This document shows, piece by piece, positions 27,096 through 34,996 of a stretch of 64,000 nucleotides of DNA. The stretch lies in assembly GCF_045038405.1 (NCBI RefSeq), contig NZ_CP173660.1, forward strand, positions 2,666,001 through 2,730,000, read 5' to 3'. The translations under genes were made by a program, and so were the position numbers. Below the pieces are notes generated by a model that saw nothing but the letters and a program-made list of their open reading frames with translations, was not told the origin of the DNA and ran no database searches. The stretch is from Sellimonas caecigallum. Its GTDB lineage: Bacteria; Bacillota; Clostridia; Lachnospirales; Lachnospiraceae. Positions within the stretch are counted from its first letter, which is position 1. Each line of letters opens with the position of its first letter.

Positions 27096-28463
27096 CTAAA
27101 AAGGTAATTTGAATTTTCCCTTTTTACCACCTCTGCCGCCCATCATTCCAGGCATCTGCTTCATCATCTTTTTCATCTGTTCATACTGTTTGCACAGCTT
27201 ATTTACTTCCGAGATATCAACACCCGCACCTTTTGCAATGCGATGCTTTCTGGATGGATTCAGGATATCCGGATTTCTCCGTTCCTTCACTGTCATGGAG
27301 TAGATGATCGCCTCCATACGTTCCATCTTTTTCTGTGCTTCATCGGAATCGATCTCCGGCGTCTTTCCTGCCTTTCCAAGCATTCCGCCGCCAAGCCCCG
27401 GCAGCATCCCAAGGATATTGCCAAGTCCTCCCATCTTTCTCATCTGTTTCATAGATTCCAGATAATCTTCGAAATCGAACTGGGCTTTTTTCAGCTTCTG
27501 CGACATCTCTTTCGCCTTTTCTTCATCGATATCGGCTTCTGCCTTCTCAATCAGCGTAAGGATATCTCCCATACCAAGAATACGGGATGCCATTCGATCC
27601 GGATAAAACTGCTCCAAATCTGAAAGCTTTTCCCCCATTCCGACATAAAGAATCGGGCATCCGGTCACGGCCTTGATGGACAATGCCGCTCCGCCCCTTG
27701 TGTCTCCGTCCAATTTCGTGACGATGACACCATCTATACCAATCTTTTCGTTGAACTCGCTTGCCACATTGACTGCATCCTGTCCTGTCATGGCGTCTAC
27801 CACGAGGATTGTCTGATGAACAGTCACAGTCTCTTTGATTTCCTGAAGTTCCGCCATCATGTCCTCATCTATGTGAAGACGTCCCGCTGTATCAAGGATG
27901 ACCAGGTTATTGCCGTTTTTTGCCGCATGTTCCATGGCAGCTTTGGCGATATTGGACGGCTTATGATTCTCGCCCATGGAGAATACTTCCACACCTTGCT
28001 TTTCTCCGTTGATCTGGAGCTGCTTGATGGCAGCCGGACGGTAAACGTCACATGCAACAAGGAGCGGTTTTTTGCCTTTGAGCTTAAACTTTCCGGCAAG
28101 CTTTGCAGTCGTTGTCGTTTTACCGGCACCCTGCAGACCTGCCATCATAATGACCGTCGTCTCTTTCCCCGGCTGGAGACGGATCTCTGTTGTCTCAGAT
28201 CCCATCAATGATACGAGCTCCTCATTGACAATCTTGATAACCATCTGGCCCGGATTGAGTCCATTCATGACATCCTGTCCTACGGCGCGTTCCTGTACGC
28301 TCTTTATAAAGTTTTTCACAACTTTGAAATTGACATCGGCTTCCAGAAGAGCCATCTTTACTTCTCTGAGTGCAGTCTTTACGTCGTCTTCCGTAAGCCG
28401 CCCTTTGCTTCTCAGGCTGCGGAACACATTTTGAAGTTTTTCTGTTAAACTGTCAAATGCCAT
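27096..28463 (-). CDS. ffh: Signal recognition particle GTPase Ffh (SRP54)
   Basis: Ffh binds signal peptides and 4.5S/6S RNA and delivers ribosomes to FtsY. The 455-residue protein has the N-domain, the G-domain (GLQGAGKTTTTAKLAGKF, DTAGRLHID, TKLDGDTRGGAAL) and a Met-rich M-domain (about residues 325-440, with MERMEAIIYSMT and a C-terminal MKKMMKQMPGMMGG). Its ATG follows the ylxM stop directly, with GAGGAG inside the end of ylxM. Confidence 0.98.
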   Translation of the reverse strand: MAFDSLTEKLQNVFRSLRSKGRLTEDDVKTALREVKMALLEADVNFKVVKNFIKSVQERAVGQDVMNGLNPGQMVIKIVNEELVSLMGSETTEIRLQPGKETTVIMMAGLQGAGKTTTTAKLAGKFKLKGKKPLLVACDVYRPAAIKQLQINGEKQGVEVFSMGENHKPSNIAKAAMEHAAKNGNNLVILDTAGRLHIDEDMMAELQEIKETVTVHQTILVVDAMTGQDAVNVASEFNEKIGIDGVIVTKLDGDTRGGAALSIKAVTGCPILYVGMGEKLSDLEQFYPDRMASRILGMGDILTLIEKAEADIDEEKAKEMSQKLKKAQFDFEDYLESMKQMRKMGGLGNILGMLPGLGGGMLGKAGKTPEIDSDEAQKKMERMEAIIYSMTVKERRNPDILNPSRKHRIAKGAGVDISEVNKLCKQYEQMKKMMKQMPGMMGGRGGKKGKFKLPF

Positions 28464-28464
28464 T

Positions 28465-28809
28465 TTATAACTCCTCTATAATCTCATCAGAAATCTGCCG
28501 GATCTCCTGGATCAGGATCTCTTTTTCTTTCTCCTGATATGTGTCCAGCAGGCTGTCGATCTGATGTACCTTTTCCTTGATCGTGAGAAACTTGCGTATC
28601 AGATGCAGTTTGTTCTCATACCCTTCCAGTGTCTTCTCGCACCTTCTAATCGTATCATGCACACCCTGGCGGCTGATCCCGCGATCCTGCGCGATCTCCC
28701 CAAGTGACAGATCTTCCAGTATGAACTGCTCGTATATCTCTTTCTGATGTTTTGTCAAAAGCTCTCCGTAAAAATCATACAAAAGAGTTTGCTTGATCAA
28801 TTCGTCCAT
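28465..28809 (-). CDS. ylxM: YlxM/p13-like HTH protein of the SRP operon
   Basis: A 114-residue helix-turn-helix protein of the YlxM family, which in Gram-positives neighbours ffh and modulates SRP activity. LLTKHQKEIYEQFILEDLSLGEIAQDRGISRQGVHDTIRR-type sigma-4-like HTH is seen at about residues 15-55, followed by a coiled coil. The start at 28809 (MDELIKQ) has AGGTGAG upstream; in-frame ATGs further up overlap the -10 element of the promoter. Confidence 0.93.
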   Translation of the reverse strand: MDELIKQTLLYDFYGELLTKHQKEIYEQFILEDLSLGEIAQDRGISRQGVHDTIRRCEKTLEGYENKLHLIRKFLTIKEKVHQIDSLLDTYQEKEKEILIQEIRQISDEIIEEL

Positions 28810-28825
28810 TTTTCTCACCTGAGCC

Positions 28826-28872
28826 ATCATACTATAAAAGCAAACAGGTGTCAAGTGTTTTTTCTTGACACC
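28826..28872 (-). promoter_or_regulatory. Near-consensus ylxM-ffh promoter embedded in a hairpin
   Basis: On the minus strand TTGACA (28849-28854) and TATGAT (28826-28831) are 17 bases apart. The -35 box is part of the 9-bp arm of an inverted repeat GGTGTCAAG/CTTGACACC (28847-28855 with 28864-28872) that probably terminates the upstream subtilase transcript. The start site would be near 28819, giving a leader of about 10 bases that begins at the ribosome site. Confidence 0.7.
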
Positions 28873-28885
28873 TTTATTTTTTTTA

Positions 28886-29800
28886 CTACCTGTCCAGCAG
28901 TTTCTTTATATTTAGTATACCTCTTCCTTGGACATGGCGACTTTTCCCTGTATCATCGGCACGTTCCATCATTCGTATCTTGACTTCCACATTGCTCATA
29001 TCCGGATATTTGCACAACAGAAGCGCCGCAGCGCCGGATACGATGGGTGCTGCCATGGATGTTCCGCTTTTCACACTGTACATCTTGTGATTTTTCAGCC
29101 CACACCAGCCATTGCATGAGGTAACGTATGACCCGGGAGCCACAATATCCGGCTTGCAGACGCAATCTTTTGTTGGACCTCTTCCAGAATAATTTTTTCC
29201 AATCTTCCCGTTTCTGTCCCGTAATTCTCCATCGTCTGAGGCTCCCACTGTGATAACTTTGGGACTGATGCCGGGGATAGTGACAGTCCCTCTGCCGGGC
29301 CCATAATTTCCCGCAGCTGTTATGACGACAAGCCCCGCATCCCACATACGCTCCACCCATCTGAGAAGCTCCGCTTCCTCTGTGTCTCCTTCGTGGGGAA
29401 GTGTACCGATAGAGATATTCACAATTCGGATTCCCCAACGCTCTTGATAATTGAGAACAGCCCGAATTCCGTCTATAAGATCCCTGATTTTCCCCTCTCC
29501 TCTTTTGTCCAGCACCTTTATGGCTACGATGCGGCACCCAGGTGCGATTCCTCTATAAAATCCGGATGACATTTTCCCGCTTCCTGCAATGATACCTGCC
29601 ACATGAGTCCCGTGGGAATTGTCATCATACATTATTTTTTTACCGGAAACCATATCCCCAAAAGCAGCGATCCTTCCATCAAGATCCGGATGATTCGTGA
29701 TCCCGGTATCAAGAACTGCAACCGTCACGCCTTTGCCGTCGATTCCTCCATGAAGGGTATCGTCGCAGTCGTACTGGATGGCTTCCCTGACATGCTTCAT
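28886..29800 (-). CDS. Intracellular subtilisin-like serine protease (S8)
   Basis: A compact S8 protease of about 304 residues. The catalytic triad is clear: Asp in VAVLDTGI, His in NSHGTHVAGIIAG and Ser in SGTSMAAPIVSGAA; the oxyanion Asn is in ITAAGNYG. There is no signal peptide or propeptide, so it is probably cytoplasmic, like the ISP group. The start at 29800 has AAAGGGG about 8 bases upstream; an ATG eleven codons earlier is also possible. Proteolytic targets are unknown. It diverges from the NSS symporter gene. Confidence 0.9.
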   Translation of the reverse strand: MKHVREAIQYDCDDTLHGGIDGKGVTVAVLDTGITNHPDLDGRIAAFGDMVSGKKIMYDDNSHGTHVAGIIAGSGKMSSGFYRGIAPGCRIVAIKVLDKRGEGKIRDLIDGIRAVLNYQERWGIRIVNISIGTLPHEGDTEEAELLRWVERMWDAGLVVITAAGNYGPGRGTVTIPGISPKVITVGASDDGELRDRNGKIGKNYSGRGPTKDCVCKPDIVAPGSYVTSCNGWCGLKNHKMYSVKSGTSMAAPIVSGAAALLLCKYPDMSNVEVKIRMMERADDTGKSRHVQGRGILNIKKLLDR

Positions 29801-29894
29801 AATCAAAATCCCCTTTTTAAACAGCTTATTCATAAAAATACCTTCCGTTACTGGTTACACCAGGTCAAGGTCTTGGCCATCAACCAACTTTGAA

Positions 29895-29923
29895 TTGACT
29901 TACAACGAATGTCTCTTTATACT
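29895..29923 (+). promoter_or_regulatory. Promoter of the NSS symporter gene
   Basis: TTGACT (29895-29900) and TATACT (29918-29923) lie 17 bases apart, about 50 bases before the ATG at 29973. Confidence 0.7.
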
Positions 29924-29972
29924 AAAAAAAGTTGAAATCAACAAAACAAATGAAAGGGATAGGAAATCAATT

Positions 29973-31355
29973 ATGGAAAGAGAAAAACTTGGATCCAGGC
30001 TTGGGTTTATCTTACTGTCTGCCGGATGTGCAATTGGGATCGGAAATGTCTGGAAATTTCCTTACATAACGGGACAGTATGGAGGAGGAGCATTCGTCGT
30101 CTTTTACATCTTCTTCCTCGTTATCCTGGGGCTTCCGGTTATGACGATGGAATTTTCTGTGGGGAGAGCCAGCCAGAAAAGCCCAGTCCGGGCATATTAT
30201 GTACTGGAGAAAAAAGGAAGTAAATGGCATCTGCACGGCTATGTAGCCTTGATCGGGAACTATTTTCTTATGATGTTCTACACGACTGTCGCCGGATGGA
30301 TGCTGCACTATTTTTACATGACCGCCACTGGGAAATTCGAGAATGCATCCACTGAGAAGGTAGAATCCCTCTTCAATGAAATGCTTGCCAGACCTAGTGT
30401 CATGCTCTTTTGGATGGTTATCGTAGTGGCTGCCGGAATCTTGATCTGCTCAGTTGGGCTTCAGAAAGGGCTTGAGCGTGTCACAAAAGGGATGATGATC
30501 CTTCTTCTGCTTATCATGGTTGTCCTTGCAATCAACAGTCTGCTTTTAAAAGGCGGAGCAGAAGGCCTTTCTTTCTATCTGAAACCGGATTTGGACAGAA
30601 TGAAGGAGATTGGCATCGGCACGACGATCGTCGCTGCAATGAATCAGTCCTTCTTTACACTGAGCCTTGGTATTGGTGCTATGGCCATCTTTGGAAGCTA
30701 TATCGGGAAAGAACGCGCACTTTTTGGCGAAGCTGTCAATGTGGCAGTTCTGGATACTTTCGTCGCCATCGTATCCGGGCTCATTATTTTTCCTGCGTGC
30801 TTTTCCTTCGGCGTGGATGCTGGAAGCGGTCCAAGCCTGATTTTCCTGACGCTTCCGAACATTTTCAACCACATGCCACTTGGTCGGCTTTGGGGAAGCC
30901 TGTTCTTCATTTTTATGTCCTTTGCGGCATTCTCCACAGTTTTGGCTGTGTTTGAGAATATCATTTCTTGTGGTATGGATATGACCGGGTGCAGCAGAAA
31001 GAAGTCCAGCATCATCAATTTCTTTATTCTGCTGGCCGCATCGGTTCCATGCGTACTTGGCTATAATGTCTTGTCCTCCTTTGCCCCGTTTGGAAAAGGC
31101 AGTACGATCATGGATCTGGAAGATTTTATCGTGAGCAATATCCTGCTGCCGCTTGGATCTCTCGTCTACCTTCTTTTCTGCGTGACACGGTACGGCTGGG
31201 GATTTGACCGTTTCATGGAAGAAGCAAATACCGGAAAAGGTCTCAAAATCAAAAGATGGATGAAACCGTATTTCACATGGATTCTTCCTGTCATCATCCT
31301 TGCACTTTTCCTGTTGGGATTAAACGATAAATTTCACTGGTTCAAAATTTTCTAG
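29973..31355 (+). CDS. Sodium-dependent transporter, NSS (SNF) family
   Basis: A LeuT-type sodium:amino acid symporter of 460 residues with about 11-12 membrane segments. The first helix has the Na/substrate-binding signature LGFILLSAGCAIGIGNVWKFPY, and the second contains YGGGAFVVFYIFF. The substrate is probably an amino acid such as tryptophan or tyrosine, but cannot be read off. The ATG at 29973 follows AGGAAA by 8 bases and starts the conserved region; a longer frame upstream is not coding. It ends 70 bases before the cysteine-rich gene. Confidence 0.93.
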   Translation: MEREKLGSRLGFILLSAGCAIGIGNVWKFPYITGQYGGGAFVVFYIFFLVILGLPVMTMEFSVGRASQKSPVRAYYVLEKKGSKWHLHGYVALIGNYFLMMFYTTVAGWMLHYFYMTATGKFENASTEKVESLFNEMLARPSVMLFWMVIVVAAGILICSVGLQKGLERVTKGMMILLLLIMVVLAINSLLLKGGAEGLSFYLKPDLDRMKEIGIGTTIVAAMNQSFFTLSLGIGAMAIFGSYIGKERALFGEAVNVAVLDTFVAIVSGLIIFPACFSFGVDAGSGPSLIFLTLPNIFNHMPLGRLWGSLFFIFMSFAAFSTVLAVFENIISCGMDMTGCSRKKSSIINFFILLAASVPCVLGYNVLSSFAPFGKGSTIMDLEDFIVSNILLPLGSLVYLLFCVTRYGWGFDRFMEEANTGKGLKIKRWMKPYFTWILPVIILALFLLGLNDKFHWFKIF

Positions 31356-31425
31356 GAACTGGAAACACTTCCAAGCCCTCCTACATAGTATAACATTGTA
31401 AATAACAATCAATGGAGGCAACAAC

Positions 31426-31665
31426 ATGAGTGACTTAAGTGCAACAAACTGTGGATGCGGATGTGAATCTTCTGCAAACGGATTCGGAGGAAATTCCTGT
31501 CTGTGGATTATCCTTCTCCTCTGCTGCTGCGGCGGATGCGGTGGCAACGGACGAAGCGGCGGTTTTGGCGGATGCAATGACAGCTGTCTGTGGATCATCC
31601 TTCTGCTTTGCTGCTGCGGCGGTTTTGGCAACGGATGCGGATGCAATGACAACATGTGCTGCTAA
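31426..31665 (+). CDS. Chorion-class high-cysteine (HCB)-type small protein
   Basis: The 79-residue product has 17 cysteines and many glycines. It contains an internal duplication: SCLWIILLLCCCGG occurs at residues 24-37 and again at 53-66. Each copy joins a short hydrophobic run (WIILLL) to a triple cysteine, and Cys-Gly pairs flank them. This looks like the 'chorion class high-cysteine' group annotated in gut Clostridia; no function is known. GGAGG lies about 8 bases before the ATG. Strong hairpins follow. A metal-binding or disulfide-linked membrane or coat-associated peptide is possible. Confidence 0.8.
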   Translation: MSDLSATNCGCGCESSANGFGGNSCLWIILLLCCCGGCGGNGRSGGFGGCNDSCLWIILLLCCCGGFGNGCGCNDNMCC

Positions 31666-31695
31666 TCAGACACATCATTTTTCGTAATTCTCTTA

Positions 31696-31775
31696 TGCGG
31701 CCATGAAGTTCACAGAACTTTCCGGCCGCACAAAAAGAGCCAGGGTGGGGTAAAACATCCCGCCCTGGCTTTTTC
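31696..31775 (+). terminator. Tandem hairpins ending in a bidirectional terminator
   Basis: The first hairpin pairs TGCGGCC with GGCCGCA (31696-31702 and 31724-31730) and has an inner AAGTTC/GAACTT stem. The second pairs AGCCAGGG with CCCTGGCT (31738-31745 and 31763-31770), followed by TTTTT on the plus strand. On the minus strand it is followed by CTTTTTG, so it also serves the convergent G3E GTPase gene. Confidence 0.85.
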
Positions 31776-31785
31776 ATCGGTAAAT

Positions 31786-32727
31786 TTAGTCAAATGTGAC
31801 CACATCATTCTGCGGCTTTTTAGCCGGTATCATCTCATCCAGATAAAGAACCGGTCCTTTATCTTTATACTGTTTCACATATTCATATCGGAACGTTACG
31901 GTAACATATATCCAATCCCTGTTCTTATATGGAATATCTTCCCTTGTTCTGCAAATGAACCCAAGAAAGGTAATATCCTCCGCGCAGCACGTCATCACAA
32001 ACCGCCCCGGCACAAAAGTATGTTCTCCCAACCTGCGGTTTTTGTATACCTGTGCAAGAAATCTGATTTTTTTGTTTTTGTAGTGTTCCGGATGTTCCAT
32101 CGCATCCAAATACCAGATTCCATAATCGATCTCATCCACCTCAATGACCGGCGCATGGAAGTCAAACGGCAGTTCTTCTTCGGTATTTTCTACCGGTTCT
32201 CCGTCTTCCCGCTCAAATACGATCTGGGCTCCAGGATTCATAACTTTGATACTCCTCCGTATTTTGGCGCGATCTGTATTATCTTCCGTCCGGTTCACAA
32301 TAACAAGATCGGATGACAGAAGGGGCGCGAGAAACAGATTTCTCATATTGGTCAGATACATCTGTGCGGTCCCCGCGTCGACAGTAGACAGTATCGATGC
32401 GATTTCCCATCCCGGCGGAAGCTGCATCTCCAGGACTCTGTTCAGATCCCATGTCCCGTTAAACTCGATCATAACATGATCGGGACGATAATTCAGTTCC
32501 AGGCCTTCCAGAAAAAAAGGATTCAGTTTTTCTTCTTCATCGATAACCATCTTAATGATATGGTTGTCTGAGAGATAATCCTCGTCATACTCCTCTTCCC
32601 CTTCTTCGCATACAAGGAGAAGCGTTGTCTCATAGTCCAGGAAATCCGGGCTGTTTAGAGCTGCCTTGATCAGCGTCGTCTTTCCGCTGTCAAGAAAACC
32701 TGTAAAAAGTTCTACTACTGTATCCAT
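31786..32727 (-). CDS. CobW/G3E-family P-loop GTPase without the CxCC motif
   Basis: A G3E GTPase-like protein of 313 residues. Walker A is GFLDSGKTTLI at residues 10-20, and NRTED fits the guanine-specificity position. The CxCC metal-binding motif of metallochaperone members is absent; the loop that would hold it reads VCEEGEEEYDEDYL, which is acidic. The C-terminal half (about 190-313) has mixed beta strands (VPGRFVMTCCAEDI). It lies 14 bases after the His-rich G3E gene and is probably co-transcribed. A metal- or cofactor-insertase helper is likely but unproven. Confidence 0.82.
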   Translation of the reverse strand: MDTVVELFTGFLDSGKTTLIKAALNSPDFLDYETTLLLVCEEGEEEYDEDYLSDNHIIKMVIDEEEKLNPFFLEGLELNYRPDHVMIEFNGTWDLNRVLEMQLPPGWEIASILSTVDAGTAQMYLTNMRNLFLAPLLSSDLVIVNRTEDNTDRAKIRRSIKVMNPGAQIVFEREDGEPVENTEEELPFDFHAPVIEVDEIDYGIWYLDAMEHPEHYKNKKIRFLAQVYKNRRLGEHTFVPGRFVMTCCAEDITFLGFICRTREDIPYKNRDWIYVTVTFRYEYVKQYKDKGPVLYLDEMIPAKKPQNDVVTFD

Positions 32728-32741
32728 TCTGCGTTCTCCTG

Positions 32742-33794
32742 CTATACTCTCAAAAATCCTTTGATTTCATCTGTCTTCAGATCCGTACCGATGACACAGA
32801 CTTTGCCCGTGTAATCAGGGCGCGCGTTTCGAATCTCATATTCTCCTGGTACAAGGTCGAACTCCAGCCACTGTCCGTCCGTACCTTCCACGATTCCTTT
32901 TGCCCGCAGCACTGTGCCATATTTATTTTCATCTGCCATCTCTTCCAGCCAGTTTTCAAGCTCTGCTTTTTCATATTTTTCCACAGTCTCGGTTCCCCAA
33001 CTTGTAAATACTTCATCCGCATGGTGGTGGCCTTCGTGATGATGGTGCCCGCAGCCGCACTCTTCCCCGTGATGATGATGCTCCTCATGGTGGTGTCCGC
33101 AGCTGCAGTGTTCGTCATGATGGTGTCCATGATCATGGCCTTCTTCATGATGATGGCAGCAATGATGTTCTTCTTCCTCCAAAAGCTGGTCTGCGACAGA
33201 ACGGTGTTCTAAAGCTTTCCTGATCACTTCGCCATCAAGCTTGTCCCACGGTGTGGTAATGACGGATGCATCCGGATTCTTCTCACGGATCATCGCGACC
33301 GCTTCTTTCAGTTTTTCTTCTGTCATGGACTGCGTACGGCTCAGAACGATGACGGATGCGTGCTCGATCTGATTATTGTAGAATTCTCCGAAATTCTTCA
33401 TATAGATCTTTACTTTTTTCCCGTCTGCCACCGTAATCTGTCCGTTCAGGCAGACGCCGCAATGCTTTTCTACATCACGTACGGCTTTTGCCACATCCGA
33501 AAGCTTTCCAACTCCGGATGGTTCGATCAGGATACGGTCCGGATGGTACTCGTCTACGACTTTTCTCAGTGCGGTGCTGAAATCTCCTACGAGAGTACAG
33601 CAGATACAGCCGGAATTCATTTCTGTAATCTCCACTCCTGCATCTTTCAGAAATCCTCTATCGATTCCAATCTCCCCGAACTCGTTTTCGATCAGAACGA
33701 TCTTTTCTCCCTGATATACATCGGACAAGAGTTGTTTGATAAAGGTTGTCTTTCCGGCTCCAAGAAAACCGGATACGATATCTACTTTTGTCAT
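32742..33794 (-). CDS. COG0523 (CobW/ZNG1-type) metal-chaperone GTPase with His-rich loop
   Basis: A G3E GTPase of about 350 residues. Walker A is SGFLGAGKTTFI, the metal-binding CxCC motif is NSGCICC, and ILIEPSGVG holds the Walker-B-like region. An insert at about residues 210-262 is extremely rich in His, with Cys and Glu interspersed (for example HHCCHHHEEGHDHGHHHDEH), as in zinc or nickel chaperones. The C-terminal CobW_C domain follows. The start at 33794 has AGAAGGA upstream; earlier codons are not supported. Handling of zinc or nickel is an inference from the motif. Confidence 0.92.
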   Translation of the reverse strand: MTKVDIVSGFLGAGKTTFIKQLLSDVYQGEKIVLIENEFGEIGIDRGFLKDAGVEITEMNSGCICCTLVGDFSTALRKVVDEYHPDRILIEPSGVGKLSDVAKAVRDVEKHCGVCLNGQITVADGKKVKIYMKNFGEFYNNQIEHASVIVLSRTQSMTEEKLKEAVAMIREKNPDASVITTPWDKLDGEVIRKALEHRSVADQLLEEEEHHCCHHHEEGHDHGHHHDEHCSCGHHHEEHHHHGEECGCGHHHHEGHHHADEVFTSWGTETVEKYEKAELENWLEEMADENKYGTVLRAKGIVEGTDGQWLEFDLVPGEYEIRNARPDYTGKVCVIGTDLKTDEIKGFLRV

Positions 33795-33867
33795 AATAAT
33801 CCTTCTTTCTATTTCTTCGCTGTATTTTATCATAACAGTTTTTTTTAATCTTGAAAACTGCATTTTT

Positions 33868-33939
33868 AAAAATGTATGGATCTGCTCCAGATCAGAACTG
33901 TGGACATTTCATTTGTCTGTCTGATCGAAACAGATCCAT
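33868..33939 (-). terminator. Hairpin terminator after the 54-residue protein gene
   Basis: Arms ATGGATCTG and CAGATCCAT (33876-33884 and 33931-33939) close a stem with an inner GATCAGA/TCTGATC pair. On the minus strand it runs into TTTTT after three bases. It lies between the small gene and the COG0523 gene. Confidence 0.65.
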
Positions 33940-33949
33940 TCACTCTACT

Positions 33950-34114
33950 TTATTTCGCTTGACGATTTCTGGCCTTTTGTTCGTCTTGTTCGTTTACGTA
34001 AGCGGATAGCCCTGCATTTTTCTGGCTTTTTATGTCGCTTTCCCTTTTTTTCAACATACACTCTTCGTCCAGTTCATAGACCGCATTGCCATCTATAATC
34101 AGTCTTCTCGCCAT
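33950..34114 (-). CDS. Small 54-residue protein
   Basis: An ATG at 34114 preceded by GGAGG (8 bases) opens a 54-codon frame that starts MARRLIIDGNAVYELDEEC and ends KARNRQAK. The N-terminal half has a short beta-like segment (LIIDGNAVYEL); the rest is charged and likely helical. Good ribosome site, an own terminator, and a coding-like composition suggest it is real, although it is short. The 137 bases upstream, towards the divergent gene at 34252, hold no other clear gene and probably the promoters of both. Function unknown. Confidence 0.65.
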   Translation of the reverse strand: MARRLIIDGNAVYELDEECMLKKRESDIKSQKNAGLSAYVNEQDEQKARNRQAK

Positions 34115-34251
34115 CTGGCCTGCCTCCTCTCTCTAAATATACGCAGATTTTCTTTCCCCTAGTATCAGTATATGATTTGCGAATAAATTAGGTTTTATAC
34201 ACATATATATTCAGAAGGGAGCCACTACACCAGACAGAGGGGAGGGGAAAG

Positions 34252-34782
34252 ATGGATCAGAAAAAACCGTTTCCTATGACACCTTTTGATATGCTTGTCA
34301 CAACAGAGGAGCTTCAGATGATGAAGCTGATCCTCCCTTATCTTCCAGCCGGGCAGCAGCGCACTTTTGCGGTGTTTATCAAATTCACTGAACTTCGGAA
34401 TACATGGGACTACTTTGGAAAATGTGCGAAAGTTTCCAGCCAGTCTATCCCCTGCTCAGGAAAAATCTCTCCGACAGATGTGCTTCAGGAAATCCGTCCG
34501 TACATGAAAGAAGAAGAGGCAGAGAATCTGGATATGGTCTTTTCCGCCATGAGTATGATGGAAATGTTTCAGTCCATGTCGGAAAACAGCGATCCAGCGG
34601 AAATTTTAAAGTCCGTGATGCCACCTGATAAACAGGAAATGTTCGATATATATAAAGAAATGGTTTCGGAAGGAGATGAAATGCATGAGCCAGACAGACG
34701 AGCAATGGATGAAGTGGATGGAACATCCCCAGATGAAGCACCTGGATCCTCTCAAACAGGAGCTGATCCGGATGGCATTTGA
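34252..34782 (+). CDS. Unknown conserved-type protein, upstream member of an overlapping pair
   Basis: I do not recognise a named family. The 176-residue acidic product starts with KPFPMTPFDMLVTTEELQMM, is mainly helical, and is rich in Met, Glu and Pro. It has no membrane segment or signal. A strong GGGGAGGGG precedes the ATG. The last 33 codons overlap the next gene in another frame, and this tail (rich in Asp, Glu, Pro, Gly, Ser) looks like low-complexity sequence forced by the second frame. Coupling with that gene suggests a joint role. A frameshifted single gene is an alternative. Confidence 0.65.
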   Translation: MDQKKPFPMTPFDMLVTTEELQMMKLILPYLPAGQQRTFAVFIKFTELRNTWDYFGKCAKVSSQSIPCSGKISPTDVLQEIRPYMKEEEAENLDMVFSAMSMMEMFQSMSENSDPAEILKSVMPPDKQEMFDIYKEMVSEGDEMHEPDRRAMDEVDGTSPDEAPGSSQTGADPDGI

Positions 34783-34990
34783 GCGTACCCGCGGGAAAAG
34801 CGGCAAATCTCTTGCACCGATCATGATGTCCATCATAACCGGCGCGAACAAAAAGGGAATCCGTTTTTCTCAGGAAGAAATCGAGCTGCTTCTGCAGATG
34901 CTCAAAGAAGGGAAAAGCAGCGAGGAAAAAGCGCAGATTGATCAGATGGTCGCTTTTGTGAATGCGGCATGGAAAAAGAGGAGCAATTAG
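34685..34990 (+). CDS. Unknown helical protein, downstream member of an overlapping pair
   Basis: About 101 residues, starting MSQTDEQWMKWMEHPQ, wholly helical in appearance (LDPLKQELIRMAF, EEIELLLQMLKEGKSSEEK) with a basic C-terminus. The ATG at 34685 has AAGGAG 9 bases before it; an in-frame ATG at 34676 is too close to that site. It overlaps the upstream gene by 98 bases in a different frame. No motif assigns a function. It ends 6 bases from the convergent thioesterase gene. Confidence 0.65.
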   Translation: MSQTDEQWMKWMEHPQMKHLDPLKQELIRMAFERTRGKSGKSLAPIMMSIITGANKKGIRFSQEEIELLLQMLKEGKSSEEKAQIDQMVAFVNAAWKKRSN

Positions 34991-34996
34991 CTCCTC

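Noticed and set aside
29778..29972. A 65-residue N-terminal extension of the NSS symporter
   Set aside because: It overlaps the symporter promoter and the start of the divergent protease; the conserved NSS sequence begins at 29973 after a good ribosome site.
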